A stretch of 64,000 nt of DNA from Mesaphorura yosii (GCA_009869945.1 WIXG01000103.1:159991-223990), one strand, 5' to 3'; numbered from the stretch's first letter, positions 40,630-57,753 are shown. A program made the numbers and translations. The notes: a model not told the origin generated them from the sequence alone.

Positions 40630-41423
40630 CTAGCCTTGTTGCTGTTGACTCGTAGGTTGTGGGTTAATGCCAGAGGTCATGGGTTCCTGGACTTGGATTC
40701 CGGGTATCCTGTCTTCGCTTGTGATTGGAGGCGACGGGCTGCCTGCAATTCCAGTCGTGGTTCCCCACGACGCTAATTCTTTTTCTTTTTCCTTTTTCTT
40801 CACAGTCTCTTCTTCTTGCATTCGCTTGTATTCGTCAATCTCATACTGATATTTTGGAGTTGTAATGCCAAGATAGTAGGCGACAGTTTCACCAGCGTAA
40901 TCGAGGGCATCCAATGTTTTCCTCGCGCTTTTGGAAGAATAATGCTGGAACCACGCAGGCCAGGAGAGCGTTTTCTGGAAACAATGTAAAATCGGCGACA
41001 TTTAACAAAATTACATTATAAAAGCGCATCAATGAAAATGCCATTCACATGTAACTTTGTAACTCACCGGATTCACTGACGAATGTTTGCTATACTGCTG
41101 TACTGAATGGGCGTCTGTTCCGTAATCTTCTGCGTCCGACTCATCCGTTTCGTACTCTTCAAGTGTGCCGTCGCTGAAGTGTAGAATTCTTTTGGCTCTT
41201 CTGATTTGGTAGGTTTCTCCAGCGGACTGCGTACCGCTGGGATTGGAGGCACTTGTTCGAAAGACTTGCGCAAGGTCCTGATCGTCCTTTTCCTGTTGCA
41301 AAGCCAGGTTTGGCTGAGTAATCTGTAGATGTAGTTATTGTAACCATGCAATTATACGTCTGAATAATCAGTAACATAGAACCTACTCATTAAACTTACC
41401 TCCGCGTTATCAATTGCTGACAT
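40630..41423 (-). CDS. FAM177A1: FAM177 family protein
   Basis: FAM177A1 is a small Golgi-associated protein of poorly known molecular function. Three exons: 41400-41423, 41068-41322, 40630-40974; 207 residues. The conserved core is visible: RRAKRILHFSDGTLEEYETDE (a FAM177 hallmark), then an acidic patch, SWPAWFQHYSSKSARKTLDA, and the second hallmark LGITTPKYQYEIDEYKRM, followed by a Glu/Lys coiled coil. The tail is Pro/Ser/Gln-rich and ends in a glutamine run. Junctions are all phase 0. The stop lies only 170 bp from the TRPC stop (plus strand), so the 3'UTRs converge. Confidence 0.92.
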
Positions 41424-41893
41424 GTTGTCAATTTAGCTGTCAGGCAGGGCACGTAGGATTCCAATTTGCACGAAGATACTTTATGCAGATGAACTAATTT
41501 GATTCTACTCTCTCTTCTACCAAAAGCGCTCATATAACACACTTTAAATCAATTGGGGAGTTGAGGTGAGTCATGTGAGGTTGTTTTTGTTTATGTATTG
41601 CGAGTTGCGAATGTCGCGTCATACACTGAATGGGCACGGCACGGGTGTTGAGTGGTTTCGCAAATCACAACAAACAACGTCAGAACTCAGAGCGCAAGCA
41701 CTTCGCACTTTGCAGGCAAGACGACAGTTATAACTGGAAATAATCAACCACCCACTCTCTGACAATTAAAAGAGTGACGCAATTGACGGAAATGAGTGCA
41801 CGTCCAAACGCCAAGTTCAAGAGCTAAGATATGAAGATTAAATAACGTCGTCTTCCAGTTCCACTCTGTCTACGCTTCTTGGGAAGAAGATTC

Positions 41894-42321
41894 TCACTTT
41901 TCCAAAGTCCACAGCATGAACTGCCGCGAGTCCGCACTGGGAACACTGGTTGAACCAACCACGCGATAACCCAAACCGCTGAGTCTGTTTAGAATTCTCG
42001 TAATGGCTTCCATTGGTGGAAAATTTTGACACAACGCCGCAGTTTCTGATTGATCTCTTTCCAATCTTGCGGTTAGAACATTTCCTCTTCCGCTGAATGA
42101 CTGAATCTCTTCCAAGTACGAGGTTTCAGATTCTTCAGTACCCTGAATGTCGAGGTTCCAATGGATTATTGAGTCAGTGCTTTTCGTTTGGCATACCCTG
42201 CGACAAAATTGCCAATTGCAACATCGACGCTTTCCTCGTACTCAAAATACTCGTGCTTTCCATTCCAACCAGATGCGATCAGAATGTTGTTAGTGACTTA
42301 CGTGCAAGTTATGACTGGCAT
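41894..42321 (-). CDS. GCHFR: GTP cyclohydrolase I feedback regulatory protein (GFRP)-like
   Basis: GFRP binds GTP cyclohydrolase I and mediates tetrahydrobiopterin inhibition and phenylalanine activation. Two exons, 42302-42321 and 41894-42197, give 107 residues. The C-terminal half aligns by eye with GFRP: FPPMEAITRILNRLSGLGYRVV corresponds to the helix and strand DPPRIVLDKLERRGFRV, and the ending FMLWTLEK matches VWCLHKE. The N-terminus starts MPVITCT, reminiscent of MPYLLIST, but the middle (about residues 8-65) does not match the family's conserved segment and is about 20 residues longer. Either the protein is diverged, or an exon is misassigned in the 42198-42301 intron, whose end also reads open. 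Called GFRP-like with moderate confidence. Confidence 0.6.
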
Positions 42322-44756
42322 CGTTGAGGGACGCGGATTTCGGAGTTCCTTCACTCAATACTTAAAGTGTCACAGTATCAGAGTCAGCATTCAGCCTTGA
42401 ATTCCATTAACTACGGCGAAATGTAGATGGGAGATTCTCAGAACAGAATAAAATGTGCGTCAGATGTCAATATTTAATGTCTGCGAAGCAAACAGCTGCA
42501 GTTGGAGGAAGGAAATGCTGAACAACCCTACGGTTGATTCCTCAATTCATGCGATGTTAACCAAATGGTTTCACTTGCTCAAGCAGTCAAGAAACAAAAA
42601 TAGCATCTCAATCCAGTATGCAAGCACAAAGCAGTAATCATAATCGTGTACTTTTAAAGTAATGCAGTAGAATGCAACGCTAGCTCAGGCGCAGGCGTTT
42701 GGGTTCTTTCTGGAATGTTGATGGCTGTTTATGCAGGGCCATCTTTCAAGTACTGAAAGTTGGGCTTCATATTTGAGGAATAACCCCGATGCTAATTACT
42801 CCATTATGCAACTTAGGCCAGCCTCTGGCTTGTGTCACAGCGCGTCTCTTGTGATTTTGACTGAGAATAATGTTGCTACGCTACATGAACAAATCATCCC
42901 ACTCGTACCGGCACCACTGTCATACACATAAATAAGCCGACACGTGGAATTTGGAATTGAAACCAGCGGCAGGCAGAGATAATTACCAGTTTTGAGTGGT
43001 TCAAAGTTTTCCACAGCAGGTTAGTTTATTGACTTGCTCAATCATAACTGGACTGAAACAAGTCAAGTCAATTCGAACGAACGAACGAACGAGGAAAGTC
43101 AGTTTCTACCAGCGCGCACGCGCAGGGACATCCGCACGCTATCTCACAGCGTCGAAACCGCTTTGCGGTGGCCATCAAACTGTTGACAACAGTCATTAGC
43201 GTTCCATTCATTGGGCCTTGAAGTCTTTTCTTTTTCGCAATGAATTGATTACGAATGCGTAATGCGTCCAGTTTTCTCAATGGAGCTGAGAGCAGAATCA
43301 TGACCTTGACGATTGTAATCTGAAACATGAGCTACGCTTAAAATTCTTTATTAAGCTTGCGCAGATGAATGATTAGTGCATGACGTAAATGCTGGAATGA
43401 AAGGAATGCCGAGCCGGATCCAATGAAGAGCTGGACGAACTTGAGACTATTTATTTGGCCGATCCCAATTTGTAAACATCAATACCGAAGTGCCCGACAT
43501 CTTACTGCTGCTCCAGCCACTAATTATTGTAAACTGTACAACTGCTCACTCACTCCGTCACTGTTTACTCCATTTACTATGCTATTCCATGCCTGCTCTG
43601 TCAGGACGGAATACTTGAGGACGAAGCAGCTGCACTTTCAAGGTCTTTCTTGCATTCTGCGATTACGAAGGCAGCAGCTGCGACGTTTCTTTCATGGTGC
43701 CTTCTGTGCCAACTCGAAGTACATTTAAGGGCCCATTCCAACAATACTAGGCAAAGATTCAGAAATACAGGTCAAGTGCCCGTTTCTTGCATTGCATTGG
43801 GCAAATTGGACTGCTGCATTGATAGGTCTTCATCTTACTTGAAAACCTAGATTCAGATTCAGTTCTAACTGCGCATGCAATTGTAAATTGTACACTGTTC
43901 TACGGCCGAGATGCATTTACTCAGTTTGCTGCGCGAGTTATTTAAAGCCATTGCTTATGGCATTATTCAGTGGATGGATGGACACCGACCATCAACGGGC
44001 TTGTTACTACCCACTCCAATGCATACGTAGTAAACCCACTCGTAGTAATACAGATTCTTGTACCTCATCGTAGTTATACTTCGTAGTGGTAGTAATTTCG
44101 CCTTGGCTTGGCTTGTGCGTAGCTTTTTTCAGTGCACAAACTGAAAGTATATTGGGCTTAGAACCTGATTCTACTGCTATTTTCCGAACCTTACTTGCTC
44201 GGGCAGATCAGCTCCTCTTGGCTCTTGTGCACAGTGCACAGACAGACATCAGAAAAACCAACCTCAAGGATATAAGGTGATTATAATAATGCAATGCCTC
44301 TGCGTATATATAAAACGATACTACCAGACAACACAAGAATAGACTGACTTTGTGAAAAAGTAGTCAAATCTTCATTATACTAACTATCCATTATAGTAAA
44401 CGATTGAGCGATTGGTGAAGTCATATTAACCATTTGCTGCTGCTACACGAAAATAGTAATGGCTGCTACATTGGACATCGCACTGGCTAGAAACTGGAAG
44501 GACCTTAATTGCAGTTAAATACACTGTACTGTACTTTGTCCGACGACGGCTGAACATCTCCATTTGGAATCTGGGAAGAATACGGTGAAATCATCGTGAC
44601 AATTGTGAACCTGGCACTTGAACAGTGGACTACATCAGTTATATGGACTAAATTCTGGATAACAGATTTGGAACAGGTTTTTAAATAAGTGTCAGAACAC
44701 AGAAATCAAGCACCTTTCACCGAACTGAACCCAGACAGCAGGCTTAGGTCAAAAAC
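42322..44756. other. Intergenic, GFRP-like gene / FBXO11
   Basis: About 2.4 kb between divergent starts. Apart from a short CGAA microsatellite at 43074 I see no conserved coding sequence, RNA gene or repeat. FBXO11 5'UTR probably occupies the right end. Confidence 0.45.
43074..43093. repeat. (CGAA)n microsatellite, about five units
   Basis: Four to five CGAA units in a row on the plus strand. Short and unremarkable, probably polymorphic. Confidence 0.7.
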
Positions 44757-48950
<4,194 letters not shown>

Positions 48951-51900
48951 AATTCTTAATAAGAATTGACCAATCCAGCTAATATTAATCTTACGTATTC
49001 ATAACTGGCTATCAGATGTTGCCTGAAGCATTCGCACCTTAGAATTGTATTCTACACTGCTCACAATTAATTTTAAATGTACGAGGCGTGTGTCTTGTGG
49101 TTCTGCAACACTTTAGCAGTTTTGTGAAATTTTAACTTTGAGTTTTTTGTTTTATGATTGTGTTTTATTTCTTGACTCTGCTGCTACTTCAGCTTCGCTT
49201 CCAACCCTTTTATTTATGTCCTACTTGTTTGACCAGTGCTTATGGTAGTGTTCTTTTTGTGAATTTTATAGAATAGAGAGAGTATAGAAATTAGTTCATA
49301 TCTAGAGTAGAAGTTCCATTCTTAGTGTTTGAATTAGCGATTTTACTGTGAGTTGTACTTGCAAAAATTACTTGCCTATCTCTTCATTTCGCAAAGCGAA
49401 TGCTGCTTAGACTTGAAATTCGTAATCTTAAGCCTATTTAATTTGGAATGACTTAAATGTTTGCCAAATAAATGCGTGCAGTGGATTTGTAACATTTCTG
49501 ATGGTCTTTAACTTTGCCTTGACGTCCAATTCGAACCATACAATTCACATGTCCGATGTCATTGAGTTACTTGTTTGTGTGGCTTTCGCATGAATGAATG
49601 ACGAACTGACGCTGAATTCCGTGCTGATCGCCTGATTGCTAATTTATAAATTGGCTAACGTGCAGAGGTGTCAAAAAATGAACTTAAGCCTTGTATCAAT
49701 GCGGAATGTGGAATGCAAATAATCAGTACATAATTATCAAAGTTCACGAATTTAGCTACTGGCTTTAGATTGAAACTTTTTTAGTTTACTAAATAAAATG
49801 TGTTGTGGAATATTGCAAATGACCTAAAAATTAAATAAACCCAGCATAATGCTTATTTCTACTATGTACATCAGATGACAGTCTCGAAATACTCGAAATA
49901 CTCGAAAAACTCTTGTCAATCTCAGCTTGCCCCGACAGTCGCAATTGCGGTTGCCCCTGTTTCCAGATTCTAACTACTCGATTGTAACACGTATATTTAC
50001 ACTAATGGAAGATTAGCGAAACAAAAGGAACAATCGTCTTAATGTTTTCAAGATGTTACATTTTACAATACACAAAAACTCGGCTGCTCAAGCTCCAATT
50101 CCCAAGAAGTCGGTCAAATCTGTTTGTGTTTGCGCTTGTCTCGTGCGAGACCAACAAAAAGAGCAAGCTGGTCGCGGATCGCGATCGACGAGCTCGAGCT
50201 AATTATTGAGACCTTCCCAACAATGCAACAATGCGCGCACGTAATGAATACGTAATCCCTTACAAAGGAAGGGCTGAATGGGTGAACTGAAGCCTGAAAT
50301 TTGGAAACTGACACAAAATAGATCCATTACACCACAATAACATAATCTGCTTGCTCTCTCTTCCCATTCATGAGAATGAGAAGGATTTCAGCAAAGGGCG
50401 AAGGCGAACTGTATTTATGCCATACCGTCTGTGGTAATTCCCTCCTCGTTAACTCAATCCTGGCTGGACCACATCTCGAATACGTGAGCGAGCAAACACG
50501 AAGGAGCATGGCATAAATAAACTCAATAAAATTACACTAATATTATTATAATCCGATGAAAGGTTCGGGTCCCTGCGCTTTTATTGTGTGTTTACAAATT
50601 CAGAAGTTGTTTTTATTTGTTGGCCGGTCACTGGATATGATACGCATTAGGATTAGTGGTTCAATGTACAAACTCGACAAACATAAACTGTGCTGTAATG
50701 TGAAATTCGATCGTTTCAATTCTGGTGGCATTGGTTTGATCTCCTCTGGATTCTGAACAGTGCCACTGCGTGGAGGGCTGAAATGAGAATGAGATGATGC
50801 GTATTGCTGCTCCTTTTAAGGTTTTGTCCGTATTTTTTCTCAAAGACTTTATTTTCCGCATGACCCGTGCCCAAGCTGCTAACCCGTGGGCTCCCGAGGT
50901 AAGCGGTTTACTAAACTTGTTCTTGTTTTGTATCAACCCTACGACTAAATAATTTAATGCACATTTTGGAACCAGCGACCATTGAAACAAGTAAAAAGTT
51001 GTCCACTCAATCCAGTACATCTATGAGCATCTCTCTTTACGCCATGTTTCACTTGATACGAGCAGACAATCACGATTTTTTCGATTTACAGAACTGGAAT
51101 TTTACTGGAATGGTCGACTCAGGTTTCTGTCCTGATTCTAGATTCCAGAAGCAAAGTCCAGTTAGCCATCTTAAGTGGAAAGCCGGATGGCCAATGCCAA
51201 ATTTCTGACACTCCCAATTCGTCTCACACGTTCTTTTAAGGCGCCGTTACAAGTTTTCGATTTTTCATTTGGTATAAAACACCACTACTCAGTTCTGAAG
51301 TAGTCGCAGATCGTAAAGACGCGTTGAGTCACAGATACTTTATATTAATCAATTAAATCAGGAACACTACTATGCACGAAACTTTTGAAATGACACAGCT
51401 TGCAAAAGCACGAAAGCTTTGAAGCATCACCTAGTTTAGCTAACAACGGATGAGATGAGATCATGGTTTGGTTCATCCCTTTGTCATATTCAGGAAAAAA
51501 TTGTCCAGAGAAGTACATTACATTTGTAAGCCTAATGTTGTAATCCTCTCAAAAAGAACAGCAACCATCGTCTGGCCATCAATGAATTCCACTAATAAGC
51601 GTCCACGTGCAAACCATGGGCCTCAGTTCACCCGTCACCTTCAACCCTATAAAATCCCCGAACCAATTGAATGACATCCATCGCAGTTGCGGTTAGTTTC
51701 CACAAATTGACTAATTACAGGCAGCTATAATTAATAGCCTCTGGTCTGGACTTGCTTCTGACCCTGTAAATGTTTCTTGTAAATAAATTCATCGACGCGA
51801 ATAATTAAACGCCACCGATAACCCAATTAGCGCCAATTGGGGCGAAGACGAGCGATAGAAAAATTAGAATCATGAATAAGTATTCAATACTTTAAGCAGC

Positions 51901-53449
51901 TAACCGACCACAACACAATGATTAGTGAGTCGAATGAACTGATGACGTGACAGAAGCCTGACCTTTTAAATTTTGGAGTCATGCGCTCTTTTCGCGAAGA
52001 AGGCGCATCGAAACAATTAAAATCAATTAGCGCACGAGCAAAGAATCGAATAGCCTCGAATGTCGAAGGTTCATTTCAATTTAAAGTATTTTACTTGAAT
52101 TGAGTTCTTGGGTCGAAATTGATTTATCTGTCTCAAAAATTGTGGAGCAGAAATGACGCCTTGCCATTCCGGAATTTTTCTTGCACTTCGGTGAAAGTCA
52201 ATCTAGCACAGGAGCATAGAAGCTAATGAAGCAAAATATGACGAGTAGCGGAAATTTCCTGAAGAAATGCTGAAGCTGCGGCAGATCCGCCCTCCATGTA
52301 ATTCGAGATCTTCTAGCACAAAAGAATTCCCCTTTTTAAAAATGTGACGATTAAATTACCATTTACTAATAAGTAATCATCGGATTAGACTCTTTTTTTC
52401 GTTTCCAGTCTGCGTCCGCCTCAGCGTCTGTGAGAAAAAAGGCTTGTGAAATTTGAGACGTAAGACGCAGTAGCTCCAAGCTGGAAAAGCCTTTTTTGTC
52501 ATGCCTCGTCAATGTTTACTGTTTACAGGGACAAATTACGCATTCTGGTTCTTGATAATAATCACCAAAATATCAGCTTTGTCAAGAAATTGCTGCCGGG
52601 ATTCAAATGCTGGAGGACGTGTGGATGTTCCCAATTTTAAGAACGCGTGTAAGCAGTTCTTAAAAATTGACAGGCAAGTTGTGCTTCTTTTTAGAAAATT
52701 AGACTGGATTAGAAAGAAAGGAAGCGCCACATAAAACGAAGTGTGAGAAGGGTCTTAAGGTTTTCTTCAAACTAATTTTAAATCAAATCTGGAGGAGATG
52801 CAAGATGCAAGAAGTAATACGTAGAAATTATTGTCACGCATCGCCAATTTGAAAATGAACCAGCGGTGAAGAAAGTGGTAAAATCTGTGTTATCTCTTAT
52901 CAGCAACCAGTAGGTTCTAAGACAAGACTCAGGTACTCAACTAATCGGTTATCGTGAGAGATTACGAAAATACGAGCGACGAAGCTGAAGGGCTGTCCCA
53001 GCGACACAACAGTAGCTCGGCTCTTTCGGGACCAATCACTGCGTTTGGGTTCAGCCCACCACTGGGCTCTTTCTCCAATTGAATTCGAATGATAAAGAGA
53101 GCGTTTCAGCTCCAAGCGAAGCAGGCAGACTCTCGAAAGGCTTCTGTTCCATTTCAGAGCAAGTAGCATGAATCGTTTGTAACAAAAGAAGTATACTACC
53201 GTGTAATGTACAATAAGTATTTATGATTATGAAATGCGATGCGATGCAATGGCATCGGCATTGGCTTGCCTAATAGAGTCTTACATCTTAATTAGTCCGG
53301 GATCACTTTCTCAGCGCACAAATACCACAATCCCCTGTCGCTGAGAGTTGGGCAATATTTAATATACACTTGGTTTTTATGATTCATTCTCCATTGTCTT
53401 GTTGTCCACCGTGAGCTTGACATCGACATCATTTCACAGGAACTACGAC
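48951..53449. other. Long gene-free region between FBXO11 and the homeobox gene
   Basis: About 4.5 kb. The left 520 bp are FBXO11 3'UTR to AATAAA at 49467. A short direct repeat of CTCGAAATA (2.7 copies) is at about 49883-49907. Two TATAAAA words on the plus strand (51273 and 51648) could mark promoters or be chance. I see no conserved exon. Developmental homeobox genes often have large regulatory flanks, so enhancers here are plausible but unproven. Confidence 0.45.
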
Positions 53450-56094
53450 ATGGCTGATTCACTTAAAATTATAAAAACGTCTCCAAATTCGGAGCGAGAC
53501 AAAGAACTCGCCCAAATTAGGAACGCTGTTCCAGTTGTGAGCATTACTCGAATTGACTACATGCCCGTGTCGAAGATTTCACCAGCTTCACGAAACACAG
53601 ATTTCAGTATCGAGAACTTGTTGAGAAAGAACCACAGCAACGACAGCAGCCCTAATAAGTGTGCCAAGTCGCCCAAAGTACAAGTGACTCCATTAACCCC
53701 AGTTCGTAAGCACGAAGCCGACGTCACCTGCGAAGTTGACGGCGACGACGGCACGGCGAGTGTGTCAAGCAGCATCGGCAGCAATTATAACAGCGGCGAT
53801 GCTGACGAAGAGTACGAAGACGTGACTGAGTCAAGATTCGGACCCGGGCGAAAACGAGGCAGGCTGTACGACGAATCACAAGACCGCTACCGTAAAAGAA
53901 GCGAATTTCTCAGGGACCAGGATGGTCAGGACTACGGACATGGTAAATATCAAATGCGGGAGCCAAATTCCGGGGACATCAACGCCACGTCAGCCGTGGC
54001 GCAACAACTTCTGGCCCAGTCCAAGTACTTGTCACCTGAGGAGAAAGCAAACCTTTCGTCAACATTCTCATGGCTGACGTGCACGAGATTCAAGCCTCCA
54101 AAGCTGCCACGTAAGTCAGAAAGCCAAAAATCTTGCCATGCATGCCAAGCCACAATTTCCAGGCAGTTAAAGTACTGGAGAGAGTGCACTGCTGTCTCAA
54201 TGCGCCCCGTGCATTTTCAATGTCAGGATGTGATAGCCAAGACGAAGCCAATCAGTTAAAGACTAGGTTGAGGAAATTCCAGCATGAAATCGTTAATTAA
54301 TCACCCACAGTACACAAGTAATTGGATCGGATGTGGACACTTTTAATACCTAGCTTAGAAAAGTTAGCAATTACATTCTTGATAGTGTCCTCTGATAGCT
54401 GTGCGTGATACAAATTAATGATCGTCGTGTGGTGTGATTCGAATAATCTTTATTAAGCACTTCATTACACGGATAGCGAATTATTGAGCATTTTCCCCCA
54501 ATTAATTATTTCACAATGACAGGAAAGGGTTTTTGGTTTAATTTAATTCTCTCGCACAAGTTCAAGTTTCTGAGCATTCGTGTTGTGTTTACATTCAAGT
54601 CAGGGTTACGGACCTTTGCGATAACCCTGATTGAGGATATATTACAAGAAATCAATGATGGTCTTGATGAGAGTGCTGAATGTGGTTTCAGATGGTGGCT
54701 TTTATCTCCAGCTCAGCTAAGAAGTGCTTGAAGAAGGCTATGAATTTATTAACAATCTTGTTAATAGTAAAATACGTTTTTCCTGGAAACAAAATTACCG
54801 TCGACGGCTGACCACTGAAGTTGGAATTTTTCGAAATTTTCCTCATTCGTGTTTTGGTAGACCGCATTAACATTGCACAGAGTCAAAAAGGCCATTATCA
54901 CATTGACACTGAATAAAATTCTCAATTCTCACACAATAGACTTCTCATTCATTTATCAATCAATTGCGCATTATGGCTTGGAGTTCTGATTAACCGGTTA
55001 ATCAATGGCCTGCTCTTTACGATTGCAGGTTCCAGCAAAAAACGGGCCGGATGCAAGAGGTATGGACGTGGGCCAAGAATCCCGTTTGCGCCCCACCAGA
55101 TTGCGGTGTTGGAGAGCACTTTCTCGAAGTCGCAGTATTTGAGCAGCGATTGCATTCATCGATTAGCGGATACGCTACATCTCAGCGAGACAAGGGTAAT
55201 TTGAGAAAATGCTTCCAAATTTCAACTTGCTCTCTGCATTCTGAATAACTTCACGAGAAATGACTCTTATGTTATATTTTGGGCATTCAGGTCAAGATTT
55301 GGTTCCAAAACCGCCGGGCACGATATCGCCGTGAAAAGGAACCACAGATTGGTCACGCAGCGACAATCCAGCTGCAGCAATCTCATGCATCACCTCACCA
55401 AATGAGGACCAGCTTCAGAAAGAGTCAATTGCTGCTGTCAACCGTGTCACCGGACACAATCCCGAAACTACAGAGTTCTCCTTCTGCAAAACCATCAACC
55501 AACGACACTGCTCTTGAAAATATATCACCATTTTCCAGCTCAGGCGGTTCCGACCTCCAAACCGATTTGGATTTGCAAGACCAGCAAGCTCGGGAGATCG
55601 CAGTCCAGAATTCGAGACACCATCCACACATGCTGCTGCCAAATCTGATGCCATTTCCAATGCAGAGCCACCTTAAATACCATCAGCAGCAGCAGCAGTT
55701 ACACGATTACTATCTTGAACTGAATCAACATCACGGCAGACCTGTTTCGAATGGGAGCGGAAACGATGACGGCATCGGCATTTCGACGTCTCCGCTTCTT
55801 CATTCTGCACTTCAACAGCAGTCTGCTTTGCACTACTCGATTCACAACTTGAGCACCCACCACAATGGAGGTGGCAGAGGAAGCAGCAGCCATAGTCCGC
55901 CAACCGGGGCGTTCATGGACAACTATTCGATGCAGCACCGCCAGCAGCAGGAGTACTTCCACAATCTTCTGCGAGGTAGCAGTGGCTTAAACCCATTTTC
56001 ATCACCCTTGGGAGCGCCTACGCCACTCTCCCATCCGCATGGACACGGAATGCAACTGCCCTTTCCTCCGGCTGTCAAATATGTTGAGAATTAA
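53450..56094 (+). CDS. ANTP-class-like homeodomain transcription factor, family unresolved
   Basis: Three exons, 53450-54110, 55029-55195 and 55291-56094, give 543 residues. An eh1-type Groucho-binding motif, FSIENLL, lies at residues 52-58. An acidic Ser/Asp stretch and a basic GRKRGR patch follow. The homeodomain is residues 233-292: RIPFAPHQIAVLE in helix 1, QYLSSDCIHRLADTLHLS in helix 2, and VKIWFQNRRARYRRE in the recognition helix, with F8, L16, F20, W48, F49, Q50, N51 and R53 all present. An intron splits the homeodomain between positions 44 and 45, a placement common in several ANTP/NK families. The tail is His/Gln/Ser-rich with CAG-type glutamine runs. The eh1 motif plus RIPF...QYLS suggests an Msx- or NK-like origin, but helices 1-2 are too diverged to name a family. 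AATAAA lies at about 56130. An in-frame ATG 51 nt upstream (53399) is an alternative start. Confidence 0.85.
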
Positions 56095-56624
56095 TTACAT
56101 GCTTGACTTCATTGAGATTAGATCTATTGAATAAATATTGCTGCTTCATGTTTGCTAAATACCTCTACAAGGTAGCTTGAGATGGGAATGGCCGACTCAG
56201 TCGACTGTCTTGTAGACCAAAACATAACTTCCAGAACGAGCTCATATTGTGGACAGATTCGTACATTACAAACGGAATTGAATCGCACAGACTGCGTTCA
56301 AGTTGGGTTGGATGAGTGTGTGCGTCTTTGTTACGGTGTTTTGCGCTAAAGAATAATTTCAAATTATTCAACTGCAGTCACTCAGTTCAATTCAGCTTTA
56401 TTCATGCCCACAAGCGAATGGACAAGGTTTATTGGCTTTCTTGACCTTGACCTTAGTGCATAGGCGCCGAGGGTGAATTTTAGCGAAGAAGAATCAGTTT
56501 GAGGTAAGTACTATGAAAGTTGTAGACAAACCCCGTGTAACTAAAGCCAGAAATACGAAAAATTGCTATACTCTCAGCCGTATTTGTTTTGTAGTAGGTG
56601 GTCTCTAAAACAAGATAAGATTCA
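56095..56624. other. Homeobox 3'UTR and GATAD1-like promoter
   Basis: Tandem genes on the plus strand, 530 bp apart. AATAAA at about 56130 ends the homeobox transcript. A 5'UTR intron acceptor may lie just before 56594. Nothing else is seen. Confidence 0.5.
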
Positions 56625-57628
56625 ATGGAGACTCGTCCGAAGACCGACAACGCGAAGGCAAGGGCAGCAAAAACTCCCAAGTCGGTTGAGGAGCATGATG
56701 ATAATGAAAGTGAAGAAGAGACATCTCCAAATCCTGCTACTACCACAAGAATGACACGATTGCGAGTTGCTGCTGCTGCCCAAGCTTCGGCCAGAAGGAA
56801 TAGTGCCACTGCTGCTGCACGGCGTAGTCTTGCCAAAGCCAAAAGCGCTAATCGGTTCAGTGGCGGTCGATATAACCAGCAAGCAGTTCGACGATCATCA
56901 AGGACAACTCCCAGTTCGAAGAAATTAGAGGCTGAAGAACAAGCTGCGTTCGACGAAAAGGAAAAAGAAGTAAACTGATTTTAAATTATCAGAGAAGATT
57001 TCATATTTCGGTACAAAGCCAAAAGCCTTGTTTTTCATTTTGTGTAGATAAAGGAGTTGAAAGCTTTGAAAAGGAAATTCCGAAGACGTTATGTGATGGA
57101 AACCAACATGTGTCAGTATGACTACGGAGTGTACAAACTATCTGATATCATAAGTGTTCGAGGACTCGACGGGAATCCATATTACGCCAAGATAATTGGG
57201 TTCTTCACCAATATGTACGCCGAACGATTTGTGTCGGTCAAATGGATGCTTCCGAAAAAACCAATGACCGATCCGATTTGGACGAAACAATCCTTTAACA
57301 TCAACATGTTTACTGAAGGTGAGCGAAGGAGGAGGGACCACAAAACCATCACAGCCTTGATACTAACTAGTTAGTAAACTACGCGACTCTACTCCTGAAT
57401 TGGAATTTAACTCTGCTATTGTCTCTTTTGTGTTTTCCGACAGGACCTGTAGGTGACCATCTCATTGAAATGGAAAAAATAGAATACGTACATACCCCGG
57501 AACCTTATACCTACCAAAATCCATTCCTCCAGCCATACCTAAAATTAAGTAATCAGCCATACAGTGTATACAAAGATGGCAAAGTCATCAACCTAACGTC
57601 TGTAAAGCCACTTAGCTCAATGTTTTAA
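56625..57628 (+). CDS. GATAD1-like chromatin protein lacking the GATA zinc finger
   Basis: Vertebrate GATAD1 binds H3K4me3-linked complexes and has an N-terminal GATA-type finger plus a BAH-like C-terminal region. Three exons, 56625-56969, 57048-57318 and 57444-57628, give 266 residues, about vertebrate length. The C-terminal region aligns well by eye: YGVYKLSDIISVRGLDGNPYYAKIIGF and FVSVKWMLP, then DHLIEMEKIEYVHTPEPY, matching GATAD1's GVYYQIGDVVSV...GKPYYAQIRGF...PRKMEYLEFVCHAP. A basic RRSSRT motif mirrors RRSARLR. The N-terminal 115 residues are Ala/Arg/Ser-rich and contain no cysteine, so the GATA finger is absent. An in-frame stop eight codons or fewer upstream of the ATG argues against a missed N-terminal extension in this exon, though an upstream exon spliced to a different site remains possible. 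Confidence 0.8.
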
Positions 57629-57753
57629 TTGGAGGAGACAATGCTTAAACCTCTGATGGCAATTTTGTGCATTAAGAAAAATGTCATGAGCCATCGACTT
57701 CTGCAAAAGTAAAGGATTTGGTAAAATAAATTATTTATTTGGCTTCAATAGGT

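Noticed and set aside
41838-42032. Frame extending past the GFRP-like stop (ending ELEDDVI)
   Set aside because: It is in a different frame from the GFRP-like reading, which ends naturally at LEK like the family.
51273-51654. Two TATAAAA words as promoters for an unknown gene
   Set aside because: No initiator at the expected spacing and no exon downstream; kept only as a note in the intergenic entry.
52501-52734. 77-residue frame with a hydrophobic segment after ATG, possible secreted peptide
   Set aside because: Hydrophobic stretch is short, followed by no cleavage site or conserved cysteine pattern; lies in a long gene-free stretch where such frames are expected by chance.
53557-53784. 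Minus-strand frame opposite the homeobox first exon
   Set aside because: Antisense shadow of a coding exon with strong codon structure on the plus strand.
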